A stretch of DNA of 64,000 nucleotides from Acidobacteriota bacterium. GTDB taxonomy: Bacteria; Acidobacteriota; Vicinamibacteria; Vicinamibacterales; SCN-69-37. The translations under genes and the position numbers were made by a program. Below are positions 44,505 to 54,062 of the stretch, piece after piece. The stretch covers positions 124,001 to 188,000 of the forward strand of contig CANIII010000004.1 in NCBI GenBank assembly GCA_947467605.1, given 5' to 3'. The notes under the pieces are model-generated. The model was not told where the DNA came from, did not search any database, and worked only from the letters and a program-made list of their open reading frames with translations. The first letter of the stretch is position 1. Each line of letters starts with the position of its first letter.

Positions 44505-47069
44505 TTACCTCACGCCTCCGCGACCGCGTCCACCAGCAGCGGCTGCCGCTGCCGGATCGGTGATGGTATGCGACACCCTCGGATCGAGGATGGCCGCGAT
44601 TTCTTCACGTGAATCACTGAGATGCCGCCGCGTGTTCTCTTCGAGACCCGCTGCGCCGACCGCGCTCTGCAACTGCCGATCGAGCGCGCGCAACTCGCCT
44701 TTGGCCAGCATGCGAATTTCTGAGCTGGAGCCAGGTCCGTTGAGCTTCTGATTCATGATGTCGAGATACGCGCGCTGCAGGTTGCGGCGATAGATGTTGA
44801 TCGCCGTGCCCGGCTTGCCGATCTCGGACCACACGCCCGCGCGCACATCGGCGAGGAACTGCAGCGGCGAATACGCGATCGCCGCCCCGTCAATCGTCAG
44901 CTGTTCGGTCATCCGATCAATGCGCGCGCTCTGCAACAGGCTCGTGAGCACGCCGACCTGCGCCGCGCGCACGCGGGCCACGGCACCGCCCGATTCGATG
45001 CGACGCAACACTTCCTTGTCGATCATGAACGCCGGCACTTCGAACGCGTTCTTCAGCACGTACTGCAGCGCTTCCATCTGACGCAGCTTCGGCACCGTCT
45101 TGAATCGCACGCCGCCAGCCTGCCCGATGTGCAGCTGCTGCGAGTCGAGACCGCCGATGATCTTGACGACGTGCCCCATCTCGGTGCCCCACTGGCTGAC
45201 CATGCGGCCGTAGACCGCCTCGAGGTCGTCCCACGGATCACCGACCTTGGTGCTCGTCGCCTTGAACATGATCGCCGCTACACGGCTGAGGTTCTTCATG
45301 CCGAGCGTCGTCGCCTGCACCGCGTCGCTGTCGCCGACCGCTTCGGCGTTGTCGCCCGGATCGCTGGCGGCCGCGCCCTCAGTGGAGAAGCGCAGATACG
45401 TTTTCGTTTCCTGCTCCTTCACGATCTGATCGAGCGCCGGCTTCTCCTGATCCGGCGTCTTCGCCGCGGGCACGGGCTTGTAGCCCCAGGTCACGGCGAA
45501 CTTGTCGTACGGACCGACCTTGGGGATGAGATCCGCCGCATCGATGCCGTCTTCCGGCTGCGACACGTAGTTGAAACGCGCATCGTCCATGATCGATGGC
45601 ACAAAGCCCATCTCCTTCACGAACTTGGGATCGCGGATCTGCGTGATCGTGTACTCGGAGCTGGCCTTCAGGTTGTGCGGGAAGCCGAGCGCGTGGCCAA
45701 CGCCGTGCGCCACCTGGAAGCGGAGCAGTTCGCCGCTGAGATCATCGGGTAGCGGCAGCTGTGTCGCGCGTTTGTCGAGCGGGCCGGCCTGCACGAAGTA
45801 GTAGGTGGCACCAAAGGTCGCCACATTCGGATAGACATCCACGCTCGCCGAGAGAATCTCGCCACTGCGCGGATCGCGAATCAATGACTGCGCTTCGGTC
45901 GGCGTCGGCACCCAGCGCACGATGGAGTAACGCGCGTCTTCGGCGCTCCAGTTCGGGTCATTGGTCGGCGCATCCTTCGCGACGATCGCGTTCTTGAAAC
46001 CGGCCGCTTCGAATGCCGGCTGCCACGACTCGATCCCGCGCTTCACGAACGGCACCCACTTGGCCGGCGTCGCCGGATCCACGTAGAAGACGATCGGTTT
46101 GACGGGCTCAGAGACGGCGGCGTTTGCGTCTTTCTTGTCGAGGCGGAAGCGCGTGATGATCTGCTCGTTCACCGAGCGGTGTTCGTCGGTGCCGAAATCC
46201 GTAAGGGCCTCGGTGTTGAAGCCCACGCGCTGATCGAAGTTGCGCGACATCATCGGCTTCTCCGGTAGCTTCATCAGGCTGTGATGCACGAGCACCGTGC
46301 CGCTCGCACCACGCATCCCGGCCGCACCGGCACCGCGTCCGCCACCACCGCCGCCGCCCGCGTTGTCGGCGCCGGTGAACGTGAGGGTGGACTCGACGTT
46401 GATGTTGTCGGGGAAGGAGACCGCTTTCTCGAGGAATGAGCGGTCAGCGGCGAGGCCGCGACCACCAACGGCGCCGCGCGCCTGAAACTCCGTGACGCCT
46501 TCCATGAAGAAGGCCGTCGCGTTGATCACCGCGTCGCCATTCGGTGCATATGCGTCAACCGGCATCGTGCGGATGATCGACGGGTAGTTCGCGTCCGCCA
46601 CGGCCTGCGCGACTTCCTTGTCGTCACCGGCGCGTGTGCTGTAGTCGATGCCCAGGAGCAGGATGCGATCGCCGCGCTTCACCCAGCGCACGACCCGGCT
46701 GCTCACTGCCTGACCACCGAAGCCAACGCCCAGCGTCGTCTTCTTGATCGAGACGTTCCACACAAAATCTTTGTCGAGCTCGTTCTTGGGAATCTCGAAC
46801 AGCACCGTGTCGGTGCCGTTCACGAGACCGCGATGCACTTTGAAGATGCCCTCAGAGGTCTTGAACGCGGCGGTGACGACCTGCGCGTAAGGCCTCGGCG
46901 CCTGAGCTGCGCCGCCTCGACCACCGCGACCCGCCGCTGGGTCGGCGACCGGATCCTGCGCCGCCGCGGGTGGCGGATCCTGAGCAATAGGCTGGGCAGA
47001 GGCGACGACAACAAGCGTCGCTGCACACGCCAGAGACACAGACCATACACGTAACTTCGAACGCACCAT
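44505..47069 (-). CDS. Paralogous exported DUF5117/DUF5118 protein lacking the catalytic Glu
   Basis: An 854-residue paralogue of the next gene, alignable along its whole length ([45 protein letters not shown]). The zinc motif reads H455-G456-V-G-H459-A-L-G-F-P-H465: the three His ligands are kept, but the general-base Glu is Gly (codon GGC at 45702-45704 on the minus strand). It can probably bind zinc yet should be proteolytically dead unless another residue substitutes. Signal peptide [25 protein letters not shown]. Gly/Arg-rich tracts follow the signal, lie near residues 235-265 and at the C-terminus. Its RBS lies in a hairpin (47077-47094). Confidence 0.9.
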   Translation of the reverse strand: MVRSKLRVWSVSLACAATLVVVASAQPIAQDPPPAAAQDPVADPAAGRGGRGGAAQAPRPYAQVVTAAFKTSEGIFKVHRGLVNGTDTVLFEIPKNELDKDFVWNVSIKKTTLGVGFGGQAVSSRVVRWVKRGDRILLLGIDYSTRAGDDKEVAQAVADANYPSIIRTMPVDAYAPNGDAVINATAFFMEGVTEFQARGAVGGRGLAADRSFLEKAVSFPDNINVESTLTFTGADNAGGGGGGGRGAGAAGMRGASGTVLVHHSLMKLPEKPMMSRNFDQRVGFNTEALTDFGTDEHRSVNEQIITRFRLDKKDANAAVSEPVKPIVFYVDPATPAKWVPFVKRGIESWQPAFEAAGFKNAIVAKDAPTNDPNWSAEDARYSIVRWVPTPTEAQSLIRDPRSGEILSASVDVYPNVATFGATYYFVQAGPLDKRATQLPLPDDLSGELLRFQVAHGVGHALGFPHNLKASSEYTITQIRDPKFVKEMGFVPSIMDDARFNYVSQPEDGIDAADLIPKVGPYDKFAVTWGYKPVPAAKTPDQEKPALDQIVKEQETKTYLRFSTEGAAASDPGDNAEAVGDSDAVQATTLGMKNLSRVAAIMFKATSTKVGDPWDDLEAVYGRMVSQWGTEMGHVVKIIGGLDSQQLHIGQAGGVRFKTVPKLRQMEALQYVLKNAFEVPAFMIDKEVLRRIESGGAVARVRAAQVGVLTSLLQSARIDRMTEQLTIDGAAIAYSPLQFLADVRAGVWSEIGKPGTAINIYRRNLQRAYLDIMNQKLNGPGSSSEIRMLAKGELRALDRQLQSAVGAAGLEENTRRHLSDSREEIAAILDPRVSHTITDPAAAAAAGGRGRGGVR

Positions 47070-47076
47070 GGAAGAA

Positions 47077-47094
47077 CCCCCTCCGGAGAGGGGG
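47077..47094 (-). promoter_or_regulatory. RBS-sequestering hairpin with UCCG tetraloop
   Basis: On the minus strand the RNA reads CCCCCUC-UCCG-GAGGGGG: seven uninterrupted pairs closed by a C(UCCG)G tetraloop of the extra-stable UNCG class. The 3' strand GGAGGGGG is the only Shine-Dalgarno of the metalloprotease operon and ends seven bases before its ATG (47069). Confidence 0.65.
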
Positions 47095-47097
47095 ACA

Positions 47098-47826
47098 TTA
47101 TGTACCCGACGCGTCCCGGGTCGATGACCTCGGGAGTCGTTTCGCCGCCGATCCGGTAACTCCGGTTGTCATCGCGCCTCGGCCAACGCCTCGCAACGAT
47201 GGCCCGAGATCGAGTTGGCTCGCCATCTCCTCACGCCACGCTTCCGGCCCGTACGGCGCGCTTCGACTGATCGCGTCCCGCAGATCCCCGGTCTCATGTT
47301 CGGCCTCGATCTGCACGAGCGCCATCCAGTCTTCAGGCCGTGCGACTGGCCAGTCGTCGAGCCGGATCGTGGACCGCTGGCGAAGCCGCTGCCGGAGGCT
47401 ACACCACGGCCAGAGCTCAGGCCGATTCACGAGCTTGGCTCGAACGGCGTTGCGCTCGACGTACTGACAAACGCTCAGAAAGTGTGAGTCGCTAGAGACG
47501 GGGATCGCCTTGAATCGTCCTTGGTAGACATGGCCGGTGCCAACGGTTCGCCGCCACGCGTGCCAGCGTTTGCTGTGGGTAGCTGTTACCCACGCCATGA
47601 AAGACGAGAGTTCGGTGTCCGTCCTTGGCCACAGCACGAGATGGAAGTGGTTTGGCATGACGCAGTACGCCAAACATCGGATCGGAATCCGCTCCTGCCC
47701 CTCACGGAGCACCTTGAGGAACGCCCGGTAGTCGCCTGGGCGATCAAAGAGCTGAAGCCTGCGCACGCCTCGATTCAGAACATGAAACACCGTGCCGGCC
47801 ATCCCGGCTCGTCGTCGATAGGGCAT
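47098..47826 (-). CDS. REP-associated tyrosine transposase (RAYT-2)
   Basis: A 242-residue Y1 HUH transposase, clearly a different subgroup from RAYT-1 but with the same signature: TVFHVLNRGVRRLQLF, HUH site in VMPNHFHLVLWP, and catalytic tyrosine in CQYVERNAVRAKLVNRPELWPW. The C-terminal residues ([14 protein letters not shown]) are encoded by a REP-2 element, and a second, inverted REP-2 element lies about 75 bases upstream of the start, so the gene is bracketed by its presumed substrate. It is transcribed toward the metalloprotease operon, ending 28 bases before that operon's start codon. Confidence 0.93.
   Translation of the reverse strand: MPYRRRAGMAGTVFHVLNRGVRRLQLFDRPGDYRAFLKVLREGQERIPIRCLAYCVMPNHFHLVLWPRTDTELSSFMAWVTATHSKRWHAWRRTVGTGHVYQGRFKAIPVSSDSHFLSVCQYVERNAVRAKLVNRPELWPWCSLRQRLRQRSTIRLDDWPVARPEDWMALVQIEAEHETGDLRDAISRSAPYGPEAWREEMASQLDLGPSLRGVGRGAMTTGVTGSAAKRLPRSSTRDASGT
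47126..47146. repeat. REP-2 element c (inside the 3' end of RAYT-2)
   Basis: GAC-CTCGGGA-GTCGTTTCGCC matches the right side and loop of element a. The left arm has decayed to GTCGATGAC-like sequence. It has the same orientation as element a and lies within the last codons of the transposase gene. Confidence 0.7.
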
Positions 47827-47901
47827 ACCCTCTCGGCGTATTCAAAATTCTCGCCAACGTGAACGCAAGCGTTCGAGGGAAACCGGAGTTTCCGGTTTCA
47901 A

Positions 47902-47927
47902 GGCGAAACGACTCCCGAGGTCGTCTC
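47902..47927. repeat. REP-2 element d (upstream of RAYT-2)
   Basis: GGCGAAACGAC (47902-47912), loop TCCCGAG, then GTCGTCTC, one base different from element b. Orientation is opposite to element c. An extra palindrome, AAACCGGA-GTT-TCCGGTTT (47880-47898), sits beside it. The element ends within the stop codon of rph. Confidence 0.8.
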
Positions 47928-48657
47928 AGAACTTCAAAATCGGTCCGCAGATCTCGCGCTGCTTCTCGATCAGCATGCCGATGCCGCGTTCGCCGAGGCC
48001 CAGGAGTGCGTCGAGGATTACGCGCGAGAAGGGTTCCTGTTCCGCTGTGCCCTGGAGTTCGATGAAGCGGCCGTCGGATGTCTTGATGATGTTCATGTCC
48101 ACTTCGGCGCGCGAGTCTTCGTCGTAGGCGAGGTCGAGCAGTGGGGTCGCGTCGACGACGCCGACGCTGATGGCGGCGACGTAGTCGGTGATCGGGATCT
48201 TCGGCATCGACCGCTGTTCCTTGAGCTTCTCGAGTGCAAGCACGAGAGCGACGAAGCCACCCGTGATTGACGCGCATCGGGTGCCGCCATCGGCCTGGAT
48301 GACGTCGCAGTCGATCCAGATCGTGCGCTCGCCGAGCGTCTTCATGTCGACGACCGAACGCAGCGAACGACCGATCAGTCGCTGAATCTCCTGCGACCGC
48401 CCGCTGACTTTGCCCGACGACGCCTCGCGCTGCGTGCGGGTGTTGGTGGCGCGCGGGAGCATGCCGTATTCCGCCGTGACCCAGCCCTTGCCCGTGCCGC
48501 GCAGGAACGGCGGCACCTTCTCTTCGATCGAGGCGGTGCAGATCACTTTGGTCTTGCCGACTTCAATCAGCACCGAACCTTCAGGGTGCAACAGATAGCC
48601 GGGGGTCATGCGGGTGGGGCGAAGTGCATCCACCGCGCGAGCGTCGAGACGAGTCAT
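47926..48657 (-). CDS. rph: Ribonuclease PH
   Basis: A 243-residue phosphorolytic 3'-5' exoribonuclease that trims tRNA 3' ends. Family blocks are complete: [44 protein letters not shown], then R-T-Q-R-E, the [22 protein letters not shown] segment of the active site, and [15 protein letters not shown]. Length is typical. ATG 48657 ([10 protein letters not shown]) is chosen over an open frame extending into the GerMN gene. It follows the GerMN gene by seven bases in an amidase-GerMN-rph operon. Confidence 0.95.
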   Translation of the reverse strand: MTRLDARAVDALRPTRMTPGYLLHPEGSVLIEVGKTKVICTASIEEKVPPFLRGTGKGWVTAEYGMLPRATNTRTQREASSGKVSGRSQEIQRLIGRSLRSVVDMKTLGERTIWIDCDVIQADGGTRCASITGGFVALVLALEKLKEQRSMPKIPITDYVAAISVGVVDATPLLDLAYDEDSRAEVDMNIIKTSDGRFIELQGTAEQEPFSRVILDALLGLGERGIGMLIEKQREICGPILKF

Positions 48658-48664
48658 GTGGGAA

Positions 48665-49333
48665 CTACGGTCCTTTCTGAACCCACCGCGGAGCTGCGGT
48701 GAGCGGTTGCCTGAGGTCGATGTGACCGGCGAGCGTGTCGATCTGCTTGCCATCCACGAGAATCTGCACGCCGGTGATCTCTTTGATGTTTTGCGTCAAC
48801 GCGTTCACGAGCGTATACACGGTCAACGCTTCATTCAGTGAACCGCCGGGATGCCCCGTGATGATCTCACGGCTGAGGTCGACGTACGCGTCACCGCGCG
48901 GTGTGAGAAACACGCTGCGCAGCGACACGCCCATCGGAATCGCCGATACCGCATTGTCCGTCGCCGGCTGCAACTGCGCGGTGATGATGCTGCGCGCCTG
49001 CTCCGCTGGCGTGCCGCCGAACGCGACCTCGCGCGCCACACCCACGAGCGACGCGCCATCGTCCGCAACGTAGTAGAGGGTCGCCGCGAGTCGCCGCACA
49101 TCGCCCGTCACAGGTGTCGATGTTGCGGATGCGGTCGTCGTCAGCGGGTCCGGCGTCGTGAGCCAGCGCGGCAATATGAAGTAGACGATCGCCAGACCGA
49201 TGAGCAGGCCCGTGACGATGACGCCGCCGACGAAGTAGGGATTGGTGTCCTGCTTCGCCGGTCGTGATGGCTGCTGGGGTGGTGTCGGCGGCGATGGCGG
49301 TGCACCGCGTCGTCTCGGCGTGATCGAGTCCAT
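48665..49333 (-). CDS. Membrane-anchored GerMN-domain protein
   Basis: A 222-residue protein: proline-rich cytoplasmic N-terminus, one transmembrane helix (about 34-53, [20 protein letters not shown]), a Thr/Ser linker and a GerMN domain (about 75-200: [55 protein letters not shown]). GerMN domains act in the envelope and are often linked to peptidoglycan processing. Its ATG overlaps the amidase TAA by one base, so the two are co-translated and probably cooperate in cell-wall remodelling. Confidence 0.87.
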   Translation of the reverse strand: MDSITPRRRGAPPSPPTPPQQPSRPAKQDTNPYFVGGVIVTGLLIGLAIVYFILPRWLTTPDPLTTTASATSTPVTGDVRRLAATLYYVADDGASLVGVAREVAFGGTPAEQARSIITAQLQPATDNAVSAIPMGVSLRSVFLTPRGDAYVDLSREIITGHPGGSLNEALTVYTLVNALTQNIKEITGVQILVDGKQIDTLAGHIDLRQPLTAAPRWVQKGP

Positions 49334-50799
49334 TACCGCCCGCCTCCGCGCGACATCGTCGTGCGCAGATTTGTGAGCGCGGCGACGAGCGCATCGACGA
49401 TCGCCGACCCGCGGTCATTGCCCGCGAGCGCCGCGGCGTCATCGCCGTTCGAGAGGAAGCCGACTTCGAGAAGGATGGCCGGCATGTTCGCGCCGGCGAG
49501 TAGACGCAAGGGCAGCGCATCCTGCGGGCGCGCGTGCATCGGTACGCGCAGTTCGCGCAGATGCTGTTCCACTGAGGTCGCGAATGCGGTGGACGCGGTG
49601 ATGTTCGGCAGTTGCGCCAGTTCCCACGGCACGACGTCGATCGTGCGTGTACCGCCGCCGGCGACCGGCACGGTGACCGCTGGTGTGGTGGTTGGCGGCA
49701 GGCGACGCTGATAGTCGTCGGGCGAGAGCGTGAGGATCTGTGCGCCGGCAACCGTTGGCCGGAACGCGGCGTCGGCGTGCAGGCTGATCAGCACGTCGGC
49801 TTGATTGTTATTGACGATCGCGGTGCGCCGATCGAGCGGCAGCGTGTCGTCGCCATCGCGTGTCATCACCACGCGCAGGCCGAGTTTCGATTCGATGGCC
49901 GCCTTCAATCGACGGGCGAGAGCGAGCGTGACGTCTTTCTCCGCTGCGCCGTCGGCACTCTTCGCACCGGTCTCCTCGCCGCCGTGGCCCGCGTCGATGG
50001 CGACGATCTTGAGTCCGTTCCCGCCGAGATCTGCGGGCGGCGCTTCCTGTCCGGCGCGCGGCGTCGGCGCGACGTCCACGGTGAAGTGACCCGCCGCCGC
50101 GTCTTCCGTGGGGCGCACGATCGAGGCCGCGGGGCCGAGGTCGATGACGACCGTCACGCCGTCGGCACGAACGGACGCGACCAGATCGGCCGCGGCCGCA
50201 CCGCCGAGCGTGAGGTCGATCGCCGTGGCGTCAAACTTCGCGAGCACTTTGGTGCCATCGCGCGACAAACGAAACGGCGTCGCCGGCTGAATATCTGCGG
50301 CAACGCGGACGCCCGCGCCCTGACGTTCGAGCCGCACGGAGACTTGCGGCCACTTGATCTCGCCGAGCAGGACCGATCGCGAAACGGCTCGGATCTCGAT
50401 CTTCTGTCCGGTCGCCGGTGCGAGCACGCGCGGCAAAAAGTCGAGCGGCACGAACCACGCGCGCCCATCGCGCTGCACGTTGCTCGATAGCGACAGCACC
50501 CGGCCGCCGACCGATGCGGCCGCCTGGCCCGGCGTGAGGACGATGGTCTGCTTGCTGGTCGTGATGCTCATCGCGCCGGCGAGCGTGTCTTCGCGGAGCG
50601 CGAGGCCAAAGATCGGCGCCAGTTGATCCAGCGCGACCATCTCCACGCCATTCATCATGCGGACGGGCAAAGACTTGCGGCTGTCAGGGGTGACGACCGT
50701 GTAGGGCGATTGACGCGCGAGGAGCGGCATCGCATGCGACGCCATCGTCACGAGGGCCACAAGGATCAGGCCACGAATCGCGCGCGACGCCGTCAACAC
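49333..50799 (-). CDS. Exported N-acetylmuramoyl-L-alanine amidase (Amidase_3)
   Basis: A 488-residue periplasmic cell-wall hydrolase: signal peptide MLTASRAIRGLILVALVTMASHAMPLLA, an N-terminal copper-amine-oxidase-like/AMIN-type region (about 35-230), and a C-terminal Amidase_3 domain. Zinc and catalytic residues are seen in IDAGHGGEETGA (His), a following Glu in AAEKDVTLALA, SLHADAAF (His) and LLEVGFLSN (Glu). It cuts the bond between N-acetylmuramate and L-alanine. It leads the operon with GerMN and rph, and is divergent from the SDR gene. Confidence 0.93.
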   Translation of the reverse strand: MLTASRAIRGLILVALVTMASHAMPLLARQSPYTVVTPDSRKSLPVRMMNGVEMVALDQLAPIFGLALREDTLAGAMSITTSKQTIVLTPGQAAASVGGRVLSLSSNVQRDGRAWFVPLDFLPRVLAPATGQKIEIRAVSRSVLLGEIKWPQVSVRLERQGAGVRVAADIQPATPFRLSRDGTKVLAKFDATAIDLTLGGAAAADLVASVRADGVTVVIDLGPAASIVRPTEDAAAGHFTVDVAPTPRAGQEAPPADLGGNGLKIVAIDAGHGGEETGAKSADGAAEKDVTLALARRLKAAIESKLGLRVVMTRDGDDTLPLDRRTAIVNNNQADVLISLHADAAFRPTVAGAQILTLSPDDYQRRLPPTTTPAVTVPVAGGGTRTIDVVPWELAQLPNITASTAFATSVEQHLRELRVPMHARPQDALPLRLLAGANMPAILLEVGFLSNGDDAAALAGNDRGSAIVDALVAALTNLRTTMSRGGGR

Positions 50800-50822
50800 A
50801 GGGATGCGATCATATCAGCGGC

Positions 50823-51617
50823 ATGCAGGACCGCTTCCGCGATCGTCGCATCTGGATCACCGGGGCATCGTCAGGCATTGGCCGCGCGATGGCGCTCGCG
50901 TTCGTGGCTGGCGGTGCGCGGGTGGTGCTGTCAGCGCGTCGCCGGGAGGTGCTTGAACAGGTCCGCGCGGAATCGGCTCGACCGGCCGCGGTGCAGATCA
51001 TCACGCTGGATCAAGCTGACCTCGGAGGCGCGGCGACGGCCGCGACGCTGGCGCTCGTGCCCTACGGTGGTCTCGATGTGGTCGTGCTCAACGGCGGGAT
51101 CAGTCAGCGCTCGCTCGCGATGGAGACGACGATCGAGGTGGATCAGCAGCTGATGCTGGTGAACTACCTGTCGAATGTGGCGATGATCAAAGCCATCCTG
51201 CCGGCGCTCGTCGCGCAACCGGCGGCGCAGATTGCAGTGATCAGCAGTCTCGTCGGGGTGATCGGCTCGCCGTACCGATCCGGCTATGCCGCATCGAAGC
51301 ATGCGCTCCACGGATTCTTCGATTCGTTGCGCGCTGAATTGCCCGAGCACGTGGGCGTCACCATGATCTGTCCCGGTTTCGTGCAGACCGATGTCTCGGT
51401 GAATGCGCTGACTGGCGACGGCTCGGCGCTGGGCACCATGGACGACGCGCAGGCGCGCGGCTTATCGGCTGATCGATTTGCTGAACGGGCACTGGCCGCG
51501 ATCGCGGCGCGGCGCCGCGAGGTGTACATTGCTGGTCCGGAGCGCCGCGCGATCTGGCTGCAGCGATTCTTTCCGGGCGTGCTCGCGCGCATGCTGCGCC
51601 GCGCGAAGGTGCGATAG
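50823..51617 (+). CDS. Short-chain dehydrogenase/reductase
   Basis: A 264-residue SDR. Cofactor loop TGASSGIG (residues 13-20), NGGIS, the catalytic Ser in VISSLVGVIGSP and the YxxxK in SGYAASKHAL are all present. NADP(H) preference is suggested by the following SARRREVL. The C-terminal RRAIWLQRFFPGVLARMLRRAKVR could be a membrane-associated amphipathic helix, as in DHRS7-like members. Substrate unknown. Its start is 23 bases from the divergent amidase start. Confidence 0.93.
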   Translation: MQDRFRDRRIWITGASSGIGRAMALAFVAGGARVVLSARRREVLEQVRAESARPAAVQIITLDQADLGGAATAATLALVPYGGLDVVVLNGGISQRSLAMETTIEVDQQLMLVNYLSNVAMIKAILPALVAQPAAQIAVISSLVGVIGSPYRSGYAASKHALHGFFDSLRAELPEHVGVTMICPGFVQTDVSVNALTGDGSALGTMDDAQARGLSADRFAERALAAIAARRREVYIAGPERRAIWLQRFFPGVLARMLRRAKVR

Positions 51618-51643
51618 CCCGCGCGAAGGCGCGATGAATCACG

Positions 51644-52048
51644 ATGGCAGACGCCGGTTATTCGGGAACGCCGCTTGTGAAGAAACTTGGCATCAAGAGC
51701 GGGATGTCAGTGGCGCTTGTTGGGGCGCCGGATGATTTTGAGAAGTTGCTGAACGGAATGCCCAAGGACGTGACGCCGGTGCGCGGCGGCACGGCCACAG
51801 CGGATCTCATCATTTGGTGGCCCGCGTCGGCGAAAGATCTGTCATCGCGCGTGAAGAAGGTCGAGCAGCGGATCGCGGATGGCGGTGGCGTGTGGATCGT
51901 TTGGGCGAAGAAGGCCTCTGGCGTGAAGACGGATCTGCACGATGGCATCGTTCGCGCAACAGGTCTCGCAATCGGGTTGGTTGACTACAAGGTGTGCGCG
52001 ATCAGCGACGTCTGGTCGGGGCTGAAGTTCGCCAGGAGAAAAGCATGA
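51644..52048 (+). CDS. DUF3052 family protein
   Basis: A 134-residue cytoplasmic protein of the DUF3052 family: GTPLVKKLGIKSGMSVALVGAP at the N-terminus, a central DLIIWWPAS strand and IADGGGVWIVWAKKASGVKTDLHD, a Rossmann-like alternation. The family's function is unknown; it often sits alone near regulators. The stop overlaps the GH127 start (ATGA), and the Shine-Dalgarno of the glycosidase lies within this gene. Confidence 0.87.
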   Translation: MADAGYSGTPLVKKLGIKSGMSVALVGAPDDFEKLLNGMPKDVTPVRGGTATADLIIWWPASAKDLSSRVKKVEQRIADGGGVWIVWAKKASGVKTDLHDGIVRATGLAIGLVDYKVCAISDVWSGLKFARRKA

Positions 52049-54000
52049 TTACCGTGAAGAACGTGAAGAAGACCTCACTCATTTTGGTTTTGAGCTCAAC
52101 GGCATTGCTGGCTCAGACCCAGGTCAAGGTCAGCGACTACGCGATCACGGCTGTACCTGTGTCAGCGGTGCGAGTCACGGGTGGTTTCTGGGGACCGAAG
52201 CTCGAGACGAATCGCGCGGTCACGATTCCGCACATCTTTGATCAGAACGAGAAGACGGGGCGCACCGACAACCTGCGCAAGGGAGCGGGGCTGATCCCTG
52301 GCGATTATCAGGGGCGGCGATTTAACGACACGGATGTCTACAAGATCATCGAGGCCGCGTCGTTCTCGCTGATCAATCATCCGGATCCGGCGCTCTCGAA
52401 GAAAGTAGACGATCTCATCGCGATCCTCGCGAAGGCGCAGCAGCCCGACGGCTATCTGATGCCGGCGCGCACGATCAATCCGCAGAAGCCGGCCGCCGGG
52501 CTCGGCACCGAGCGGTGGGAATACGAGAACACGGGGAGTCATGAGACGTACAACTCGGGCCACCTGATTGACGCCGCCGTTACGCATTTCATCGCGACCG
52601 GCCAGAAGACCTTGCTCGACATCGCCACGAAGAACGCGAATCTGCTGCGGAGTGTGTTCGGGCCGACGGCGCGGGTGGATGCGCCGGGCCACGAGATTGT
52701 GGAAATGGCGCTCGTGCGTCTGTACAAGGTGACGAACGATCGACGCTACTTTGATCTTGCAAAGTTCTTCCTCGACACACGCGGCACCAATCACACGGCC
52801 TCAAAGGACTACACGGAAGACAGCTGGAAGCTGTACAACGACCGGCCGTATCGGCAGGATGACAAGCCGCTCACCCAGCAGACGATTGGCGAAGGCCACG
52901 CGGTGCGCGGCGTCTATGTCTACAGCGCGATGGCCGATATGGCGGGCATGGCGAATGACGCCGCCTACAGCCGCGCGGTCGACACGATCTGGCAGGATGT
53001 GTATTCGAAGCGGGCGTATCTGACCGGCGGCCTTGGATCGGTCGGCGGCACAGAAGCGTTTGGCGACGCGTATCAACTGCCGAACCGCACGGCCTACACG
53101 GAGACCTGCGCATCGGTCGGTGCCATCATGTGGAATCACCGCATGTTTCTGAAGAGCGGCGATGCGAAGTATCTCGATGCGTTCGAGCAGACGCTCTACA
53201 ACGGCTTGCTATCGGGCGTGTCGCTCAAGGGCGACACGTTCTTCTATCAGAACCCGCTCGAAGCGAACAACACCGTCGGCCGTGGCGGAAGCACCGTGGC
53301 GGCCTCAGCAAACGGCGATCGCCGCACGCCGTACTTCGACGTGGCGTGCTGCCCGGCCAATCTCGCGCGCCTGATCGCGCAGTTGCCGGGATTGATCTAC
53401 TCGACGAAAGGCAATGAGATCTTCGTGAACCTCTTCGTCGATAGCGAAGCCGATGTCACGATCAACGGCGCAAACGTCCACATCAAGCAGACGACAAACT
53501 ATCCGTGGGACGGGAAGGTGAACATCCAGATCACCTCGAATCGCGCGGTGCCCGTCACGCTCAAGACGCGCGTGCCCGGATGGACCGGACAGGCACCATT
53601 CGCAACGGATCTGTATCAGTTCGCAGGCGGCACGGCGAAGGCTGCCGGCTGGACCGAGCGAAAGATTGCTTCGTCAGCCAAGGCGACTGACACCGCAATG
53701 GATTTCGCCATGCCGGTTCGTCGTGTCATCGCGAACGCCAATCTGAAGGAAGACGCAGGCAAGACCGCGATCATGCGCGGCCCGATCGTCTACGCACTCG
53801 AGGGCGTCGACAACGACGGCAAGGTGCTCGACATCGCGCTGCCCGCCACGTCGCAGTTCACCGCGGTGCCGCAGAAGGAACTCCTCGGCGGCGTGACGAC
53901 ACTGACGACAAAGATCGGCGACCGCACCATCACCGCGGTGCCGTACTTCGCGTGGGCCAATCGCGGACGAGGCGAGATGGTGGTGTGGATCAAGCAGTGA
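52045..54000 (+). CDS. Exported GH127 glycoside hydrolase (beta-L-arabinofuranosidase-like)
   Basis: A 651-residue enzyme with signal peptide VKKTSLILVLSSTALLAQ. It has an alpha/alpha-barrel catalytic domain and C-terminal beta-sandwiches. The zinc/thiolate active site of the family is complete: E353 and C355 in YTETCAS, C435-C436 in VACCPAN, matching Glu338, Cys340, Cys417 and Cys418 of bifidobacterial HypBA1; one Cys is the nucleophile. It would release L-arabinofuranose from plant or glycoprotein glycans. ATG 52045 has AGGAG six bases upstream (52034-52038) and overlaps the DUF3052 stop. Confidence 0.93.
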   Translation: MITVKNVKKTSLILVLSSTALLAQTQVKVSDYAITAVPVSAVRVTGGFWGPKLETNRAVTIPHIFDQNEKTGRTDNLRKGAGLIPGDYQGRRFNDTDVYKIIEAASFSLINHPDPALSKKVDDLIAILAKAQQPDGYLMPARTINPQKPAAGLGTERWEYENTGSHETYNSGHLIDAAVTHFIATGQKTLLDIATKNANLLRSVFGPTARVDAPGHEIVEMALVRLYKVTNDRRYFDLAKFFLDTRGTNHTASKDYTEDSWKLYNDRPYRQDDKPLTQQTIGEGHAVRGVYVYSAMADMAGMANDAAYSRAVDTIWQDVYSKRAYLTGGLGSVGGTEAFGDAYQLPNRTAYTETCASVGAIMWNHRMFLKSGDAKYLDAFEQTLYNGLLSGVSLKGDTFFYQNPLEANNTVGRGGSTVAASANGDRRTPYFDVACCPANLARLIAQLPGLIYSTKGNEIFVNLFVDSEADVTINGANVHIKQTTNYPWDGKVNIQITSNRAVPVTLKTRVPGWTGQAPFATDLYQFAGGTAKAAGWTERKIASSAKATDTAMDFAMPVRRVIANANLKEDAGKTAIMRGPIVYALEGVDNDGKVLDIALPATSQFTAVPQKELLGGVTTLTTKIGDRTITAVPYFAWANRGRGEMVVWIKQ

Positions 54001-54023
54001 CCGGACTGTTCGAATCCGGCACA

Positions 54024-54061
54024 CCTAGCCAAGCTACCTATCGATAGGTAGCATGGCTAGG
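54024..54061 (+). promoter_or_regulatory. Large palindromic operator abutting the padR start
   Basis: A 38-bp palindrome with a single mismatched pair (54032/54053), centred on CTATCGATAG, ends one base before ATG 54063. A -10-like TAGCAT (54049-54054) is embedded in it. This is the expected arrangement for PadR autorepression and also controls the following permease gene. Confidence 0.7.
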
Positions 54062-54062
54062 C

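Noticed and set aside
44505-47069. HGVGH paralogue considered a pseudogene
   Set aside because: The 854-codon frame is intact with a signal peptide and preserved zinc histidines; a pseudoenzyme explains it better than gene decay.
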